From Acetitomaculum ruminis DSM 5522 (lineage in GTDB: Bacteria > Bacillota > Clostridia > Lachnospirales > Lachnospiraceae): a stretch of 64,000 nt of DNA. The stretch covers positions 1 through 64,000 of the forward strand of contig NZ_FOJY01000014.1 in the NCBI RefSeq assembly GCF_900112085.1, in the 5' to 3' direction. The position numbers and the translations under genes were made by a program. The notes under the pieces were generated by a model, which was given only the letters and a program-made list of their open reading frames with translations, was not told the DNA's origin and did not search any database. This document shows, piece by piece, positions 17,117-27,100 of this stretch. Position 1 is the first letter of the stretch, and each line of letters begins with the position of its first letter.

Positions 17117-18064
17117 TTATCCCCAGATTGATTTAACTGTTTCTTCATAGTCACTGCATTTTTTGCATTTTTTTATCTGCTTAAATTGCTTTTTATATTT
17201 ATCCTCATCAAAATAATTTTTAAGATAATGCCAAAACTCCTTCATTTTAAATAAAATCGGGGCATCCGGAGACATTTTTTCTTTTATTGTCGTATAGTAC
17301 AGGTCATGAAATTTCTTTATTTTTTCAATTTTTTCTTCATAAGAAAGGCTGTTACCTTTAATATCATCCACTAAAGTCGGATTAATTAAAAAGCCTCTGC
17401 CAATCATTATCCCCTTTACCTGGGGAAAATTTGCCTCAACATTTTCAAAATCATCTAAAGTAAGAATATCTCCATTGTATATTAATTCGTTACGACTCAG
17501 CTCATAAACGCTCTTAAAAGCATTAATGTTCACACTGTTTTTGTACATGTCCTTTCGATTTCTGGGATGAACAATAAGCCTGGACATCTTATATTTATTA
17601 TAAATCCCCATTAATTCATCAATATCCTCAAAATCATCCAGTCCAAGTCTTGTTTTTATAGAAATTTCGTAGTTGTTCTTATCGGCAAAATCAAAAATAT
17701 CTGACAAAAAGCAATCCAATTCGTATAAGTCCTCCAGCATTCCACAACCTCTGTGTTTGCTTACCACAGTTGACATGGGACAGCCCAGGTTTAGATTTAT
17801 CTCCTTATATCCAAATCTTTCATTTATTTCTTTTGCATAAAAATTAAATTCCTCTGATTTATTGGCAAGTAACTGGGGAATAAGAGTGATATTTTTGTTG
17901 TTTTCCGGATTTATATCCAAAAGCTCCCTGTTTTTAAATTTATAGGTTTTATTTGCAACAATAAAGGGAGCAAAATATTCTTCCACCCCCGGAAAAACTT
18001 CATTAAATATATTTCTAAAAATATATCCGGTAATTCCTTCTAATGGAGCAAAATATATATTCAT
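17117..18064 (-). CDS. dus: tRNA-dihydrouridine synthase
   Basis: 315 residues. FMN-dependent TIM barrel that reduces specific uridines in the tRNA D-loop. Start MNIYFAPLEGITGYIFRNIF carries the family signature APLEGITG. NLNLGCPMSTVVSKHRGCGM contains the conserved Cys of the active site and the lysine that contacts the substrate uridine. LIVHPRNRKDMYK and GIMIGRGFLINP are the phosphate-binding parts of the barrel. GGAGG precedes the ATG. The branch resembles DusC-like or clostridial Dus proteins, so the exact target uridine is not assigned. Confidence 0.93.
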   Translation of the reverse strand: MNIYFAPLEGITGYIFRNIFNEVFPGVEEYFAPFIVANKTYKFKNRELLDINPENNKNITLIPQLLANKSEEFNFYAKEINERFGYKEINLNLGCPMSTVVSKHRGCGMLEDLYELDCFLSDIFDFADKNNYEISIKTRLGLDDFEDIDELMGIYNKYKMSRLIVHPRNRKDMYKNSVNINAFKSVYELSRNELIYNGDILTLDDFENVEANFPQVKGIMIGRGFLINPTLVDDIKGNSLSYEEKIEKIKKFHDLYYTTIKEKMSPDAPILFKMKEFWHYLKNYFDEDKYKKQFKQIKKCKKCSDYEETVKSIWG

Positions 18065-18305
18065 TTCTATCCTCCATGGGTTTATTTTCTAAAAACACCG
18101 TCTAATTCTCACATTATAGCATGGAGTTTTTATGGGGTAAACTGATAAAAATTTTTTTATTATTTTTGATAAAATATCACTATTATGATACTTATATGTG
18201 ACTTAACCTTTGTATAATTTAGCAGTATACTATTTTAAACAGCAAAAATAATTTATACGAATATATATAACTTTTTATAAAATCAATTCTAATGAGGGAA
18301 ATACT

Positions 18306-19784
18306 ATGAAAAAATTATCTGTAAAAACACTGGCTTCCACCATCGTCACAAACAGGAAAAAAAAGAAGATTACCCAGGCTCAATTAGCTGATATGACAGG
18401 GATTCATCGTGCTATGATTGGCCGAATCGAAAACGAGGATTATATTCCTACTATAGACCAGCTCCAAAAACTGGCTGAAGTTCTTGATTTTGATATTATT
18501 GAACTTTTTAAAGAGGAGAAAAAAGAATCTTTACAAGTAAAAAATTCAAAAAAATATAACATTGCTGTTGCAGGTACCGGTTATGTAGGCTTATCCATTG
18601 CAGTTTTGCTTTCTCAGAATAATCATGTAACGGCTGTGGATATTGTACCTGACAAGGTGGAAATGATTAATAATAAAAAATCACCTATCCAGGATGATTA
18701 CATTGAAAAATATCTTTCGGACTACCAGCTTGATCTTGTGGCCACACTAGATGGTGAAAGTGCCTATAAAAATGCAGATATTGTTGTTATAGCTGCACCT
18801 ACAAATTATGACAGCAATAAAAACTTTTTTGATACTTCTGCAGTTGAAGCTGTTATCGAGCTGGTTTTAAAGGTTAATCCAACAGCTCTTATGGTTATTA
18901 AATCCACTATTCCCGTAGGATACACCACTTATATACGAGAAAAATATAATTGCAAAAATATTATTTTCAGCCCGGAATTTCTTCGTGAATCAAAGGCTCT
19001 TTATGACAATCTTTATCCTTCAAGGATTATTGTTTCCTGTGATGAAGAAACAAAAGAACAAGCTGAGATTTTTGCAAAACTTCTAAACGAAGGTGCCTTA
19101 AAAGAGGATATAGATACTTTATTTATGGGCTTTACAGAGGCAGAGGCTGTTAAGCTCTTTTCCAACACCTATCTTGCCCTTAGAGTTTCTTATTTTAACG
19201 AACTTGATACCTACGCTGAAACCAAGGGCTTAAATACCAAAGAAATAATAAACGGTGTTTGTCTGGATCCCCGTATAGGAAGCCATTATAACAATCCTTC
19301 CTTCGGATATGGCGGATATTGTTTACCAAAGGATACAAAGCAGCTTTTAGCTAATTTTAATGATGTACCTCAAAATATGATAAGTGCCATTGTAGAATCA
19401 AATAAAACTAGAAAAGATTTTATCGCAGACCAGGTTCTTCATATGGCAGGTTATTATGATTATTATAATCAGGGTTCTTTTTCACCGGAAAATGAAAAGG
19501 AATGCGTAATTGGTGTTTACAGACTGACCATGAAAAGCAATTCAGACAACTTCAGACAATCCTCTATTCAGGGGGTTATGAAAAGAATTAAGGCAAAGGG
19601 AGCAATAGTTTTAATATATGAACCTACCCTTGAAGATGGAAGCACCTTCTTTGGTTCAGTTGTAATTAATAATTTGAAAAAATTCAAAAAATTAAGTCAG
19701 GCTGTTATTGCCAACAGATATGACTCCTGCCTTGATGATATAAAAGAAAAAGTATACACCCGTGATTTATTTAGAAGAGATTAA
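18306..19784 (+). CDS. Fusion of XRE-type helix-turn-helix with UDP-glucose/GDP-mannose dehydrogenase
   Basis: 492 residues. Residues about 8-68 are a Cro/CI (XRE) DNA-binding domain ([20 protein letters not shown], then a recognition helix region and [13 protein letters not shown]). After a short charged linker, residues 83-492 form a complete nucleotide-sugar dehydrogenase: NAD-binding AGTGYVGL (89-96), KSTIPVGYT (199-207), [14 protein letters not shown] (222-235) and the catalytic cysteine in [10 protein letters not shown] (Cys339). The enzyme would oxidise UDP-glucose or a related sugar to the uronate for surface polysaccharide. The HTH suggests an enzyme that also binds DNA and may regulate itself. 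No polysaccharide genes lie nearby. Confidence 0.88.
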   Translation: MKKLSVKTLASTIVTNRKKKKITQAQLADMTGIHRAMIGRIENEDYIPTIDQLQKLAEVLDFDIIELFKEEKKESLQVKNSKKYNIAVAGTGYVGLSIAVLLSQNNHVTAVDIVPDKVEMINNKKSPIQDDYIEKYLSDYQLDLVATLDGESAYKNADIVVIAAPTNYDSNKNFFDTSAVEAVIELVLKVNPTALMVIKSTIPVGYTTYIREKYNCKNIIFSPEFLRESKALYDNLYPSRIIVSCDEETKEQAEIFAKLLNEGALKEDIDTLFMGFTEAEAVKLFSNTYLALRVSYFNELDTYAETKGLNTKEIINGVCLDPRIGSHYNNPSFGYGGYCLPKDTKQLLANFNDVPQNMISAIVESNKTRKDFIADQVLHMAGYYDYYNQGSFSPENEKECVIGVYRLTMKSNSDNFRQSSIQGVMKRIKAKGAIVLIYEPTLEDGSTFFGSVVINNLKKFKKLSQAVIANRYDSCLDDIKEKVYTRDLFRRD

Positions 19785-19813
19785 TTAAATAATTATTTAA
19801 AATACAAATATAT

Positions 19814-19844
19814 AAGCCCCACCTAAACTTTCAGGTCGGGGCTT
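19814..19844. terminator. Bidirectional intrinsic terminator
   Basis: AAGCCCCACCT pairs with AGGTCGGGGCTT with a single bulge, between two convergent genes. The last codons of the GIY-YIG gene lie inside the hairpin. Confidence 0.85.
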
Positions 19845-20092
19845 ATATTCTGCTTTCCTATCAGTTTTTCTTTTTCTTTTCTGGAAAGCTTTTTTATATG
19901 ATATTCTCTGCTCATGGCTTCTTTTTTTGTTTCGAAACATTCAAAATATACCAATTTTACCGGAAGTCTGCTTCGAGTGTATTTCCCACCCTGGCCGCTG
20001 TTATGGGTTTTCACTCTTTTTACCAGATCATTTGTCCAACCGGTATAATAAGTCCCGTCAAAACATTCTAATATATATGTATAGTTCTTCAT
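19823..20092 (-). CDS. GIY-YIG domain protein (UPF0213 type)
   Basis: 89 residues, a single GIY-YIG fold. The motif appears as YTYILECFDGTYYTGWTNDL, with Arg26 and the downstream Glu83-region in the usual order. Small proteins of this type (YhbQ/YazA-like) resemble the nuclease domain of UvrC and SLX1; E. coli YhbQ is linked to DNA damage responses, but the role is generally unsettled. It lies 21 bases after rsmA on the same strand and ends in a terminator, so it is the last gene of the metG-tatD-rsmA transcript. Confidence 0.88.
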   Translation of the reverse strand: MKNYTYILECFDGTYYTGWTNDLVKRVKTHNSGQGGKYTRSRLPVKLVYFECFETKKEAMSREYHIKKLSRKEKEKLIGKQNISPDLKV

Positions 20093-20113
20093 TTTTCATC
20101 CAAAATGCCAATT

Positions 20114-20983
20114 TTACTTAATTTCTTCTACCAGATAATTTGTAAAAGTCGCAAAATCCTCTAAAGTAAAGGTTTCTCCTCGAACTGTTAGACTTTTTTC
20201 CATTTTTTCAAGGACAACTTTTACAAGTTCTTTATTTGCCGGAACTTCCGGACTGTTGTTTAGGGCATTAACCATGGTTTTTCTTCTTTGATTAAAAACT
20301 GCTCTGATAATTCTAAACATCAATTTTTCATTTTTCACTTCTACCGGTGGATTTTCGTGACGAAGAAGTTTTATTACACTTGAGCCTACTTTAGGTGCAG
20401 GTATAAAACATTTCGGACCTGCACTAGCTATTATTTCCGGTTTTGCATAATATTGCACTGCCAAAGAAAGTGCTCCGTAATCCTTGGTTCCAGGGCCTAC
20501 CTGCATTCTTTCAGCCACTTCACTTTGCACCATAACGGTAATGCTTTTTAGAGGAACTCTTGCTTCAAAAAGCTTCATTATGATGGGAGTTGTAATATAA
20601 TAAGGCAGATTTGCCACTACTTTTATGGGATTTCCATTATTTTCTTCTTCCACCAGTTTATTGATGTCAACTTTTAAAATATCATTATTGATTATTTCTA
20701 CATTTTTATATTCTGCCAATGTTTCATCTAAAATCGGAAGTAGCGCCTTATCAAGCTCTACGGCAATTACCTTTCCTGCTGCCTCGCAAAGATACTGGGT
20801 CATGGTTCCGATTCCGGGACCGATTTCTAAAACGCAGTCATCCTTTGTAATTTCGGATTTTTCAACAATTGTCTCTAAAATATTGGCATCAATAAGAAAA
20901 TTCTGGCCATAGTCTTTTCTGAAATTAAAACCATATCTTTTTATCAGCCCCAATGTTTTGGTGGGATTTGCTAAATATGCCAT
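20114..20983 (-). CDS. rsmA: 16S rRNA dimethyladenosine transferase
   Basis: 289 residues. SAM-dependent methyltransferase that dimethylates A1518 and A1519 of 16S rRNA during 30S maturation (KsgA). Motif I LEIGPGIGTMTQYL binds SAM, and NLPYYITTPI is the N6-adenine methyltransferase motif IV. QNFLIDANIL near the N-terminus is typical of KsgA. The start overlaps the tatD stop by one base (TAATG), so translation is coupled. The tatD-rsmA neighbourhood is common in Firmicutes. Confidence 0.96.
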   Translation of the reverse strand: MAYLANPTKTLGLIKRYGFNFRKDYGQNFLIDANILETIVEKSEITKDDCVLEIGPGIGTMTQYLCEAAGKVIAVELDKALLPILDETLAEYKNVEIINNDILKVDINKLVEEENNGNPIKVVANLPYYITTPIIMKLFEARVPLKSITVMVQSEVAERMQVGPGTKDYGALSLAVQYYAKPEIIASAGPKCFIPAPKVGSSVIKLLRHENPPVEVKNEKLMFRIIRAVFNQRRKTMVNALNNSPEVPANKELVKVVLEKMEKSLTVRGETFTLEDFATFTNYLVEEIK

Positions 20984-21798
20984 TATCTGTTTCCTTTCAA
21001 GTGATTAAGTTCCTTTATTATTCTGTCCTTCTTAAAAAACACCTCTCTGGCATTTTTGTTTGTTACTTCAATTACCGTTTGAGGACTTACATCTTTTATT
21101 TCGGCAATTTTTTGGACAACATATGGCAAATACAGGGAAGAATTTCTTTTTCCCCGGAATGGAACCGGTGCCATATAAGGACAATCTGTTTCCAATAGTA
21201 TCTTCTCCAGAGGAATATTTTCCACTACATGACAAAGTTTTTTGGAATTTTTAAAGGTCACTGCCCCACCTACTCCGATGTGATAACCCATTTTAATATA
21301 TTCAAGAGCAATTTCCAAAGAATAGGAAAAACAGTGAATTACACCCCCTAAAGAAGGATATTCCTTCATTATTGTAAGATTATCATTTGCTGCATCTCTG
21401 CTATGAACAATAACAGGAAGCTTTTCTTCTTTGGCAATATCTAACTGGGCTTTAAAATATTTGGCCTGTAAATATTTGGTTTCATCATCATTTTCGTAAT
21501 GATAATCAAGCCCCACCTCACCTATTGCCACACATTTTTCGTTTTTTGCCAACTGGCGAATCCTGGTGATTTTAGCATCATCAAGATTTCTTACATCATC
21601 AGGATGAGCTCCTACTGCTGCATAAATAAAGGGATATTTATCTGCAAAATCCAGGCTTTTTTTTGATGTTTTAAGATTTGATCCCACATTAATAACATAC
21701 TCAATTCCATTTAAGGGGAGGGAAGAAATCAGCTCCTCCCTGTCCCCGTCAAAAGCTTCATCATCAAAATGGGCATGGCTTTCAAATATTCCTAGCAT
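20983..21798 (-). CDS. tatD: TatD family metal-dependent DNase
   Basis: 271 residues. TIM-barrel metallohydrolase with the metal motif ESHAHFDDEAFD near the N-terminus, GEVGLDYHYE (metal-bridging Glu), HSRDAANDN and HCFSY, and LLETDCPYMAP near the C-terminus. TatD proteins have 3'-5' exonuclease activity on DNA and RNA and act in repair and nucleic-acid turnover. The gene overlaps the metG stop by 7 bases and the rsmA start by 1 base, so the three are co-transcribed under the metG T-box. Confidence 0.94.
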   Translation of the reverse strand: MLGIFESHAHFDDEAFDGDREELISSLPLNGIEYVINVGSNLKTSKKSLDFADKYPFIYAAVGAHPDDVRNLDDAKITRIRQLAKNEKCVAIGEVGLDYHYENDDETKYLQAKYFKAQLDIAKEEKLPVIVHSRDAANDNLTIMKEYPSLGGVIHCFSYSLEIALEYIKMGYHIGVGGAVTFKNSKKLCHVVENIPLEKILLETDCPYMAPVPFRGKRNSSLYLPYVVQKIAEIKDVSPQTVIEVTNKNAREVFFKKDRIIKELNHLKGNR

Positions 21799-23741
21799 AT
21801 TTGGGCACCTGAAGGCATATCTTTGCCTACTTCCGGAACCATAAGTGCCAGCTCTCCCTTTTCATTTTCGGCACATAAAATCATTCCCTCTGATAAAACA
21901 CCGGCCAATTTTGCAGGTTTAAGATTTACTAACACCATTACCTTTTTTCCTACCATTTCTTCCGGAGTATAATGGGCTCTTATTCCTGATACAATCTGTT
22001 TTGTAATGTTACCGATTTTTACCTGTGAACATAGAAGTTTTTTTGATTTTTTAACAGCCTCACAGGCTACAATCTCTCCAACTGCAAATTGCATTTTATC
22101 AAAATCATCAATGGATATCTTCTCTTTTTCAGTAATTTCAATAACAGGCTCTTCTTTTGCTGCATATTTTGCATTGATAACTTCTACTTTTTCCATTACC
22201 TCTTTTTCATCAAGACGAGCAAATAAAATTTCAGGTTTTTCAATTACCTTTGTTTTTGATGGTAAAAGTCCGAATTTTTCCAAATCATCATAATCTCTGA
22301 TACATGTATTAAGCTGTTTTAAAACCTTTGTGGCGGTTTCAGGCATAAAGCTTTCAAGCAAGGTTGCACCGATTGTGATGGATTCTGCAAGATTGTATAA
22401 AACTGTGGCAAGTCTGTCTTTTTTGCTTTCGTCTTTTGCAAGAATCCAAGGTTCTGTTTCGTCTATATATTTGTTACAGCGTTTAAATAAAGCAAAAATC
22501 TCGCTAATGGAATCAGCAACTCTAAGACCATCCATTTTTTCTTCTACTTTTTTAACAAGACCTGTTGCAACATTTTTTAAATCTTCGTCAACTTCCTCTG
22601 AAACTTCTTTATTTTCAAGGATTCCGCCAAAGTATTTATTTGTCATGGCAATGGTTCTGTTTACAAGATTTCCAAGAGTATTGGCAAGGTCAGAATTTAA
22701 TCTTTCTACTAGTAATTCCCAGGTGATAACTCCATCACTTTCAAATGGAATGTCATGAAGCACAAAATAACGCACTGCATCTACTCCAAACATATCCACA
22801 AGATCATCTGCATATATTACATTTCCCTTTGATTTACTCATTTTTCCATCGCCTTGTAAAAGCCACGGATGACCAAATACCTGTTTTGGAAGCGGAAGGT
22901 CTAATGCCATTAAAAATATCGGCCAGTATATTGTATGGAAACGAAGGATATCTTTTCCAATAAGGTGAAGATTTGCCGGCCACATTTTCTTAAACTGTTC
23001 ACTGCTTTCTCCGTCACACTCATAACCGATACCTGTAATATAGTTTGTCAAGGCATCAAGCCATACATAAACAACATGTTTTGAATCAAAGTCAACTGGA
23101 ATTCCCCATTTAAAGGAAGTTCTTGAAACACAAAGGTCTTGTAATCCCGGTTTTAAGAAGTTGTTTACCATTTCTTTTTTACGGGATTCCGGCTGAATAA
23201 ATTCAGGGTTTTCCTCAATATGTTTCATAAGTCGGTCTGCATATTTACTCATTTTAAAGAAATATGCTTCTTCTTTCATTTTTTCTACCGGTCTTCCACA
23301 GTCTGGACATTTTCCGTCAACTGCCTGAGTTTCGGTAAAAAATGATTCACAAGGAGTACAATACCATCCTTCGTATTCACTTTTGTAGATGTCACCTTTT
23401 TCATAAAGCTTTTTAAAGATTTTTTGAACCTGTTTTTCATGATAGGAATCTGTTGTTCTGATGAATTTATCATAACTTGTATTCATTAAATCCCAGATTT
23501 GTTTAATCTGACCTGAAACCTCATCTACAAATTCCTTTGGTGTAATCCCCTTTTCATTTGCCTTGTTTTCTATTTTTTGCCCATGCTCATCTGTTCCGGT
23601 CTGGAAAAACACCTCGTAGCCTTGCTGACGCCTGAAACGGGCGATGCTGTCTGCCAGAACTATCTCATAGGTATTTCCAATATGTGGTTTACCGGAAGTA
23701 TAGGCAATAGCTGTTGTCATATAAAATTTTCCTCTATCCAT
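21792..23741 (-). CDS. metG: Methionyl-tRNA synthetase
   Basis: 649 residues. Class I synthetase with the HIGH-like motif in GKPHIGNTYE, the KMSKS loop KMSKSKGNVI, and a zinc knuckle (CTPCESFF, then CPDCGRP). Residues about 545-649 are the C-terminal tRNA-binding domain of the Trbp111 type (FAVGEIVACEAV, GKKVMVLVNLKPAKLAG), which drives dimerisation. It charges both initiator and elongator tRNA-Met. GGAGG precedes the ATG. Expression is controlled by the T-box leader directly upstream. Confidence 0.97.
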   Translation of the reverse strand: MDRGKFYMTTAIAYTSGKPHIGNTYEIVLADSIARFRRQQGYEVFFQTGTDEHGQKIENKANEKGITPKEFVDEVSGQIKQIWDLMNTSYDKFIRTTDSYHEKQVQKIFKKLYEKGDIYKSEYEGWYCTPCESFFTETQAVDGKCPDCGRPVEKMKEEAYFFKMSKYADRLMKHIEENPEFIQPESRKKEMVNNFLKPGLQDLCVSRTSFKWGIPVDFDSKHVVYVWLDALTNYITGIGYECDGESSEQFKKMWPANLHLIGKDILRFHTIYWPIFLMALDLPLPKQVFGHPWLLQGDGKMSKSKGNVIYADDLVDMFGVDAVRYFVLHDIPFESDGVITWELLVERLNSDLANTLGNLVNRTIAMTNKYFGGILENKEVSEEVDEDLKNVATGLVKKVEEKMDGLRVADSISEIFALFKRCNKYIDETEPWILAKDESKKDRLATVLYNLAESITIGATLLESFMPETATKVLKQLNTCIRDYDDLEKFGLLPSKTKVIEKPEILFARLDEKEVMEKVEVINAKYAAKEEPVIEITEKEKISIDDFDKMQFAVGEIVACEAVKKSKKLLCSQVKIGNITKQIVSGIRAHYTPEEMVGKKVMVLVNLKPAKLAGVLSEGMILCAENEKGELALMVPEVGKDMPSGAQIC

Positions 23742-23768
23742 AATTAACCTCCTGAATATTTTAAATAA

Positions 23769-24057
23769 AAAAGCCTTCCTACTATGGCAAATGCCATAAT
23801 AAGAAGGCGAATCAACGCGTTACCACTTCTTCTTCATTCATTCCTCACGAAATGAACCTCAGCGGATGTCCATTAACATCCTACGCTATAACAGGCGTTC
23901 CTGTCATGAGCTAAAAAACCTTAAAATAAAGTATTTCACCCATGCCGCTCCAAAGCCATCTTCGATATTTTTTCCGTTACCCCGTCTCAGCAAAGGGGCT
24001 CTCTGTGAACTTTTTAAATATCTACTCTCTTTTTCTTCGCGTTATGTCATATGAAAT
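23769..24057 (-). ncRNA. T-box riboswitch, methionine-specific, upstream of metG
   Basis: On the minus strand the leader has the T-box sequence GAAGTGGTAACGCG (around 23815-23828) and stem I with AGAGAGCC near the 5' end. A good specifier is ATG at 23957-23959, in the context GAAGATGGCTTTGGAG. Uncharged tRNA-Met would stabilise the antiterminator and allow metG-tatD-rsmA transcription. The competing terminator is at 23773-23808. There is no gene in the 24058-24109 gap. Confidence 0.93.
23773..23808 (-). terminator. Regulated terminator of the metG T-box
   Basis: GCCTTCTTATTATGGC pairs with GCCATAGTAGGAAGGC around an ATTT loop, with two mismatches, followed on the minus strand by TTTTTTAT. 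It lies after the T-box sequence, as expected for the attenuator. Confidence 0.9.
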
Positions 24058-24109
24058 TAAAATAAACCAATTTATCAAAAGTGTCAAGTATCAGGTCATC
24101 TGCACCTTA

Positions 24110-27100
24110 CTAGTTTACCGTAATGGTAACAGTGCATGCCTTTGTTGCTTTCTTATAATTTTTCGTTGCGGCTGCAGTTATTTTAAATTTAACTGTGTAT
24201 TTACCTCGTTTTAGGCCTTTAGCAACAGTTACTTTTCCATTTTTTGCAATTTTTATCTTTGAATTTCCACTTGTTTTCTTAAAGGTCTTTTTAGCTGCGC
24301 CTTTTACTTTTGAAGTAATCCAGAATTTCTGGTCTTTATTTGAAAGACTGCTGAATTTTACCGTTTTCTTTGATAAAACATTTGTAATACTTTGTTTTGC
24401 TTTGTTAATTACAAGTTTAACAGCCTTTGAGGTTGCTGAATTACAGGAATAAGTAGCTGCAACACTTGCTTTTACATAATAGGTTCCTGCAATAACCGGT
24501 GCCTCACCATTGGTTCTTGAGCCGTTTTTTGACTTGGTAGTCAGTTTTGTACAAGCTGAATTTATATAATATTTATAAGTAATTTTTCCCCAGCTTCCGG
24601 TGACATCAGCATCGCCTATTTTTATGGCTTTTCCATTATAAGTAGCTGTTTTTGCCTTTAAGCTTATGGTTGATTTTATCTTATTAATTTTTAATGTTGC
24701 CACATTTGAAGTTGCCCCTTTATGGGTGGCATCTGCTGCAAGGCTTGCTTTTACATAATAGGTTCCACAGCTTATCGGTGGGCCTCCTGCCGATGCTGCT
24801 TTACTGTTTGAAGTTGTGGTTTTATTCTTACAATTCTTATCAATATAATAGGTATAACTTACAGTTCCCGTACTTCCGCTGACACTTGCCGGATCAATTA
24901 TAATTGCGTAACCTGTATAAGTGACGCTTTTATTTTTTAAAGTAATGCTACTATCAAGTTTTTCAATAGTAAGTAAAACAGGGCTTGAAACTGCTCCATT
25001 ATAGTTTGCATCTGATTTTACCGTAACTCTTACATAATATTTTCCTGCATTAACCGGAGCCTGACCTTCTGCAGCTGCTCCGCTGTTTTCACTTGTAGTT
25101 TTTGTCTTGCAGGCACTGTCAATATAATATGTATAAGTTACAGCTCCGGTGCTTCCTTCTATCTTTGCTTCACCTATAGTTATTGCCGAACCGGTATATT
25201 TAGCGGTTTTAGGTGATAGGGTAATTGTTGTGGTTAATTTACCGTTTTCAATCGTTGAATATTTATATCCGTTTTCTTTACAATAGGTCTCTGCATAAGA
25301 ACCCGGATCTACTATTACGGTGGTAACTTCCTTATTTACGAAATTTTCACCTATATCTTCAAGGGCTTCCGTAACAGTAAGGGTTTCAAGATTATCACAA
25401 TTACAAAAGCTTTCTGCCTCAAGTTTTGTAATATTTTCATTTAATACTACAGATTCAATTAATTTACAAGAGTCAAAGGCATCTTTTTCAATGCTCTTTG
25501 TAGAATCCGGTATGGTGTAGCTTCCATCCTTTCCTCCCGGAAATCTGATAAGTCTGCTGCCATTATAAGTAAATAATACTCCATTAACAGATTTATAATT
25601 TTTATTTCCTGAATCAACAGAATATGCGGTCACACTCTGGCATCCCTTAAATGCCTCAGTTCCAATACTTGTAAGACTTGCCGGGAGTTTAAAATAGTTA
25701 ACAGTCTTATCACCTGCAAAGGCTCTGTCTCCGATTTTTTCCAGATTTGATGGGAGGTTGACGGTTTTTAGGCTTTCGCAGTTTTCAAAGGTACTTTCTC
25801 CAATTTCTTTAACCTGCTCAGGTATTCTTATGAATCCAAGTTTTTTGCAGTTTTCAAAAGTATGATTTCCAAGGCTTGTTATATTACTTTTACCATTATC
25901 TAGTAAAAAACCTGCTGTTTCAAGATTTGAACATCCATAAAATGTATAATCTTTAATTTCAGTTACATCTTTTGAAATATATATTTTTTCAAGATTTTCA
26001 TCTTCATAAAATGCTTTTTCTCCCAAATAGCTTACGCCTTCCGGAATATTAATTTTATTCAGCAATGTATTTTTACTAAAGGCTTCATCTCCAATTGATG
26101 TAACCCCTTTTGGAATATGGACCTCTTTAAGATTTGCACAGTTTGAAAATGCATTATTTCCAATACTTACAACTCCATCAGGTATAATAATCTCAGAAAG
26201 AAGACTACAAGAATCAAAGGTATTGTCTTTAATTTCCTTAACACCGGTTGGAATGTTAATCTCTGTAAGGGCCTTACAATTTTGAAAAGCATTTTTTCCT
26301 ATTTCACTAACTGTTGACGGAACACTCAAGGTATTAAGGGCTTCATTACCGGCAAAGGCATAATCTCCTATTTTTGTAATTCCTTCAGGGATAACTAGGT
26401 TCTTTAAAACCTTACAGTCTTTAAAGACATTTTCACTTATTTCCCCAATATTTGCAGGAATATTAGCACTAGCTAAAGATATATCTCCGGCAAAGGCACC
26501 TTCACCAAGATAGTTAAGTCCATCCGGAAGGGAAATTCTAGGAAGACTTTCACATCCTGTAAAGGCATAGGTACCTATGCTAACAACTGTTGAAGGAATA
26601 CTTATTTCATTCATTTTTTTACAATTAGCAAAGGCACTGTTTCCAATATGGGTCAGAGTTTTAGATAATGATACAGTTTCAAGATTTTCACAATTTGCAA
26701 AAGCAAAATCACCGATGCTCATAACTCCAGACTCAACAATTAAATCCGTAATACCGTTACTGCCTTCAAAAGCGTAACTATCTATATAAGTAACTGTTTC
26801 CGGAATAAACAATTTTCCGTTTATGTTATTGGAACACCAGATTATTCTAGTTCTATTAATGTCATAAAGCACACCTTTTTCATAAACAAAATATTTGTTT
26901 TTTGGATCAACAGTAACTGATGTCAAGGATGTGCAAGCAGCAAATACCCCGTTTCCAATATTTTCAACAGTTTCCGGAATATTTAATGTGGTAAGACTGC
27001 TGCACCCTGAAAAGGCTCCGTCATTAATATTTGTTACTGTGGCAGGTATTTCGATGCTCTTAAGATTACTGCAATCTTTAAAAGCATTTTCATCTATTAC

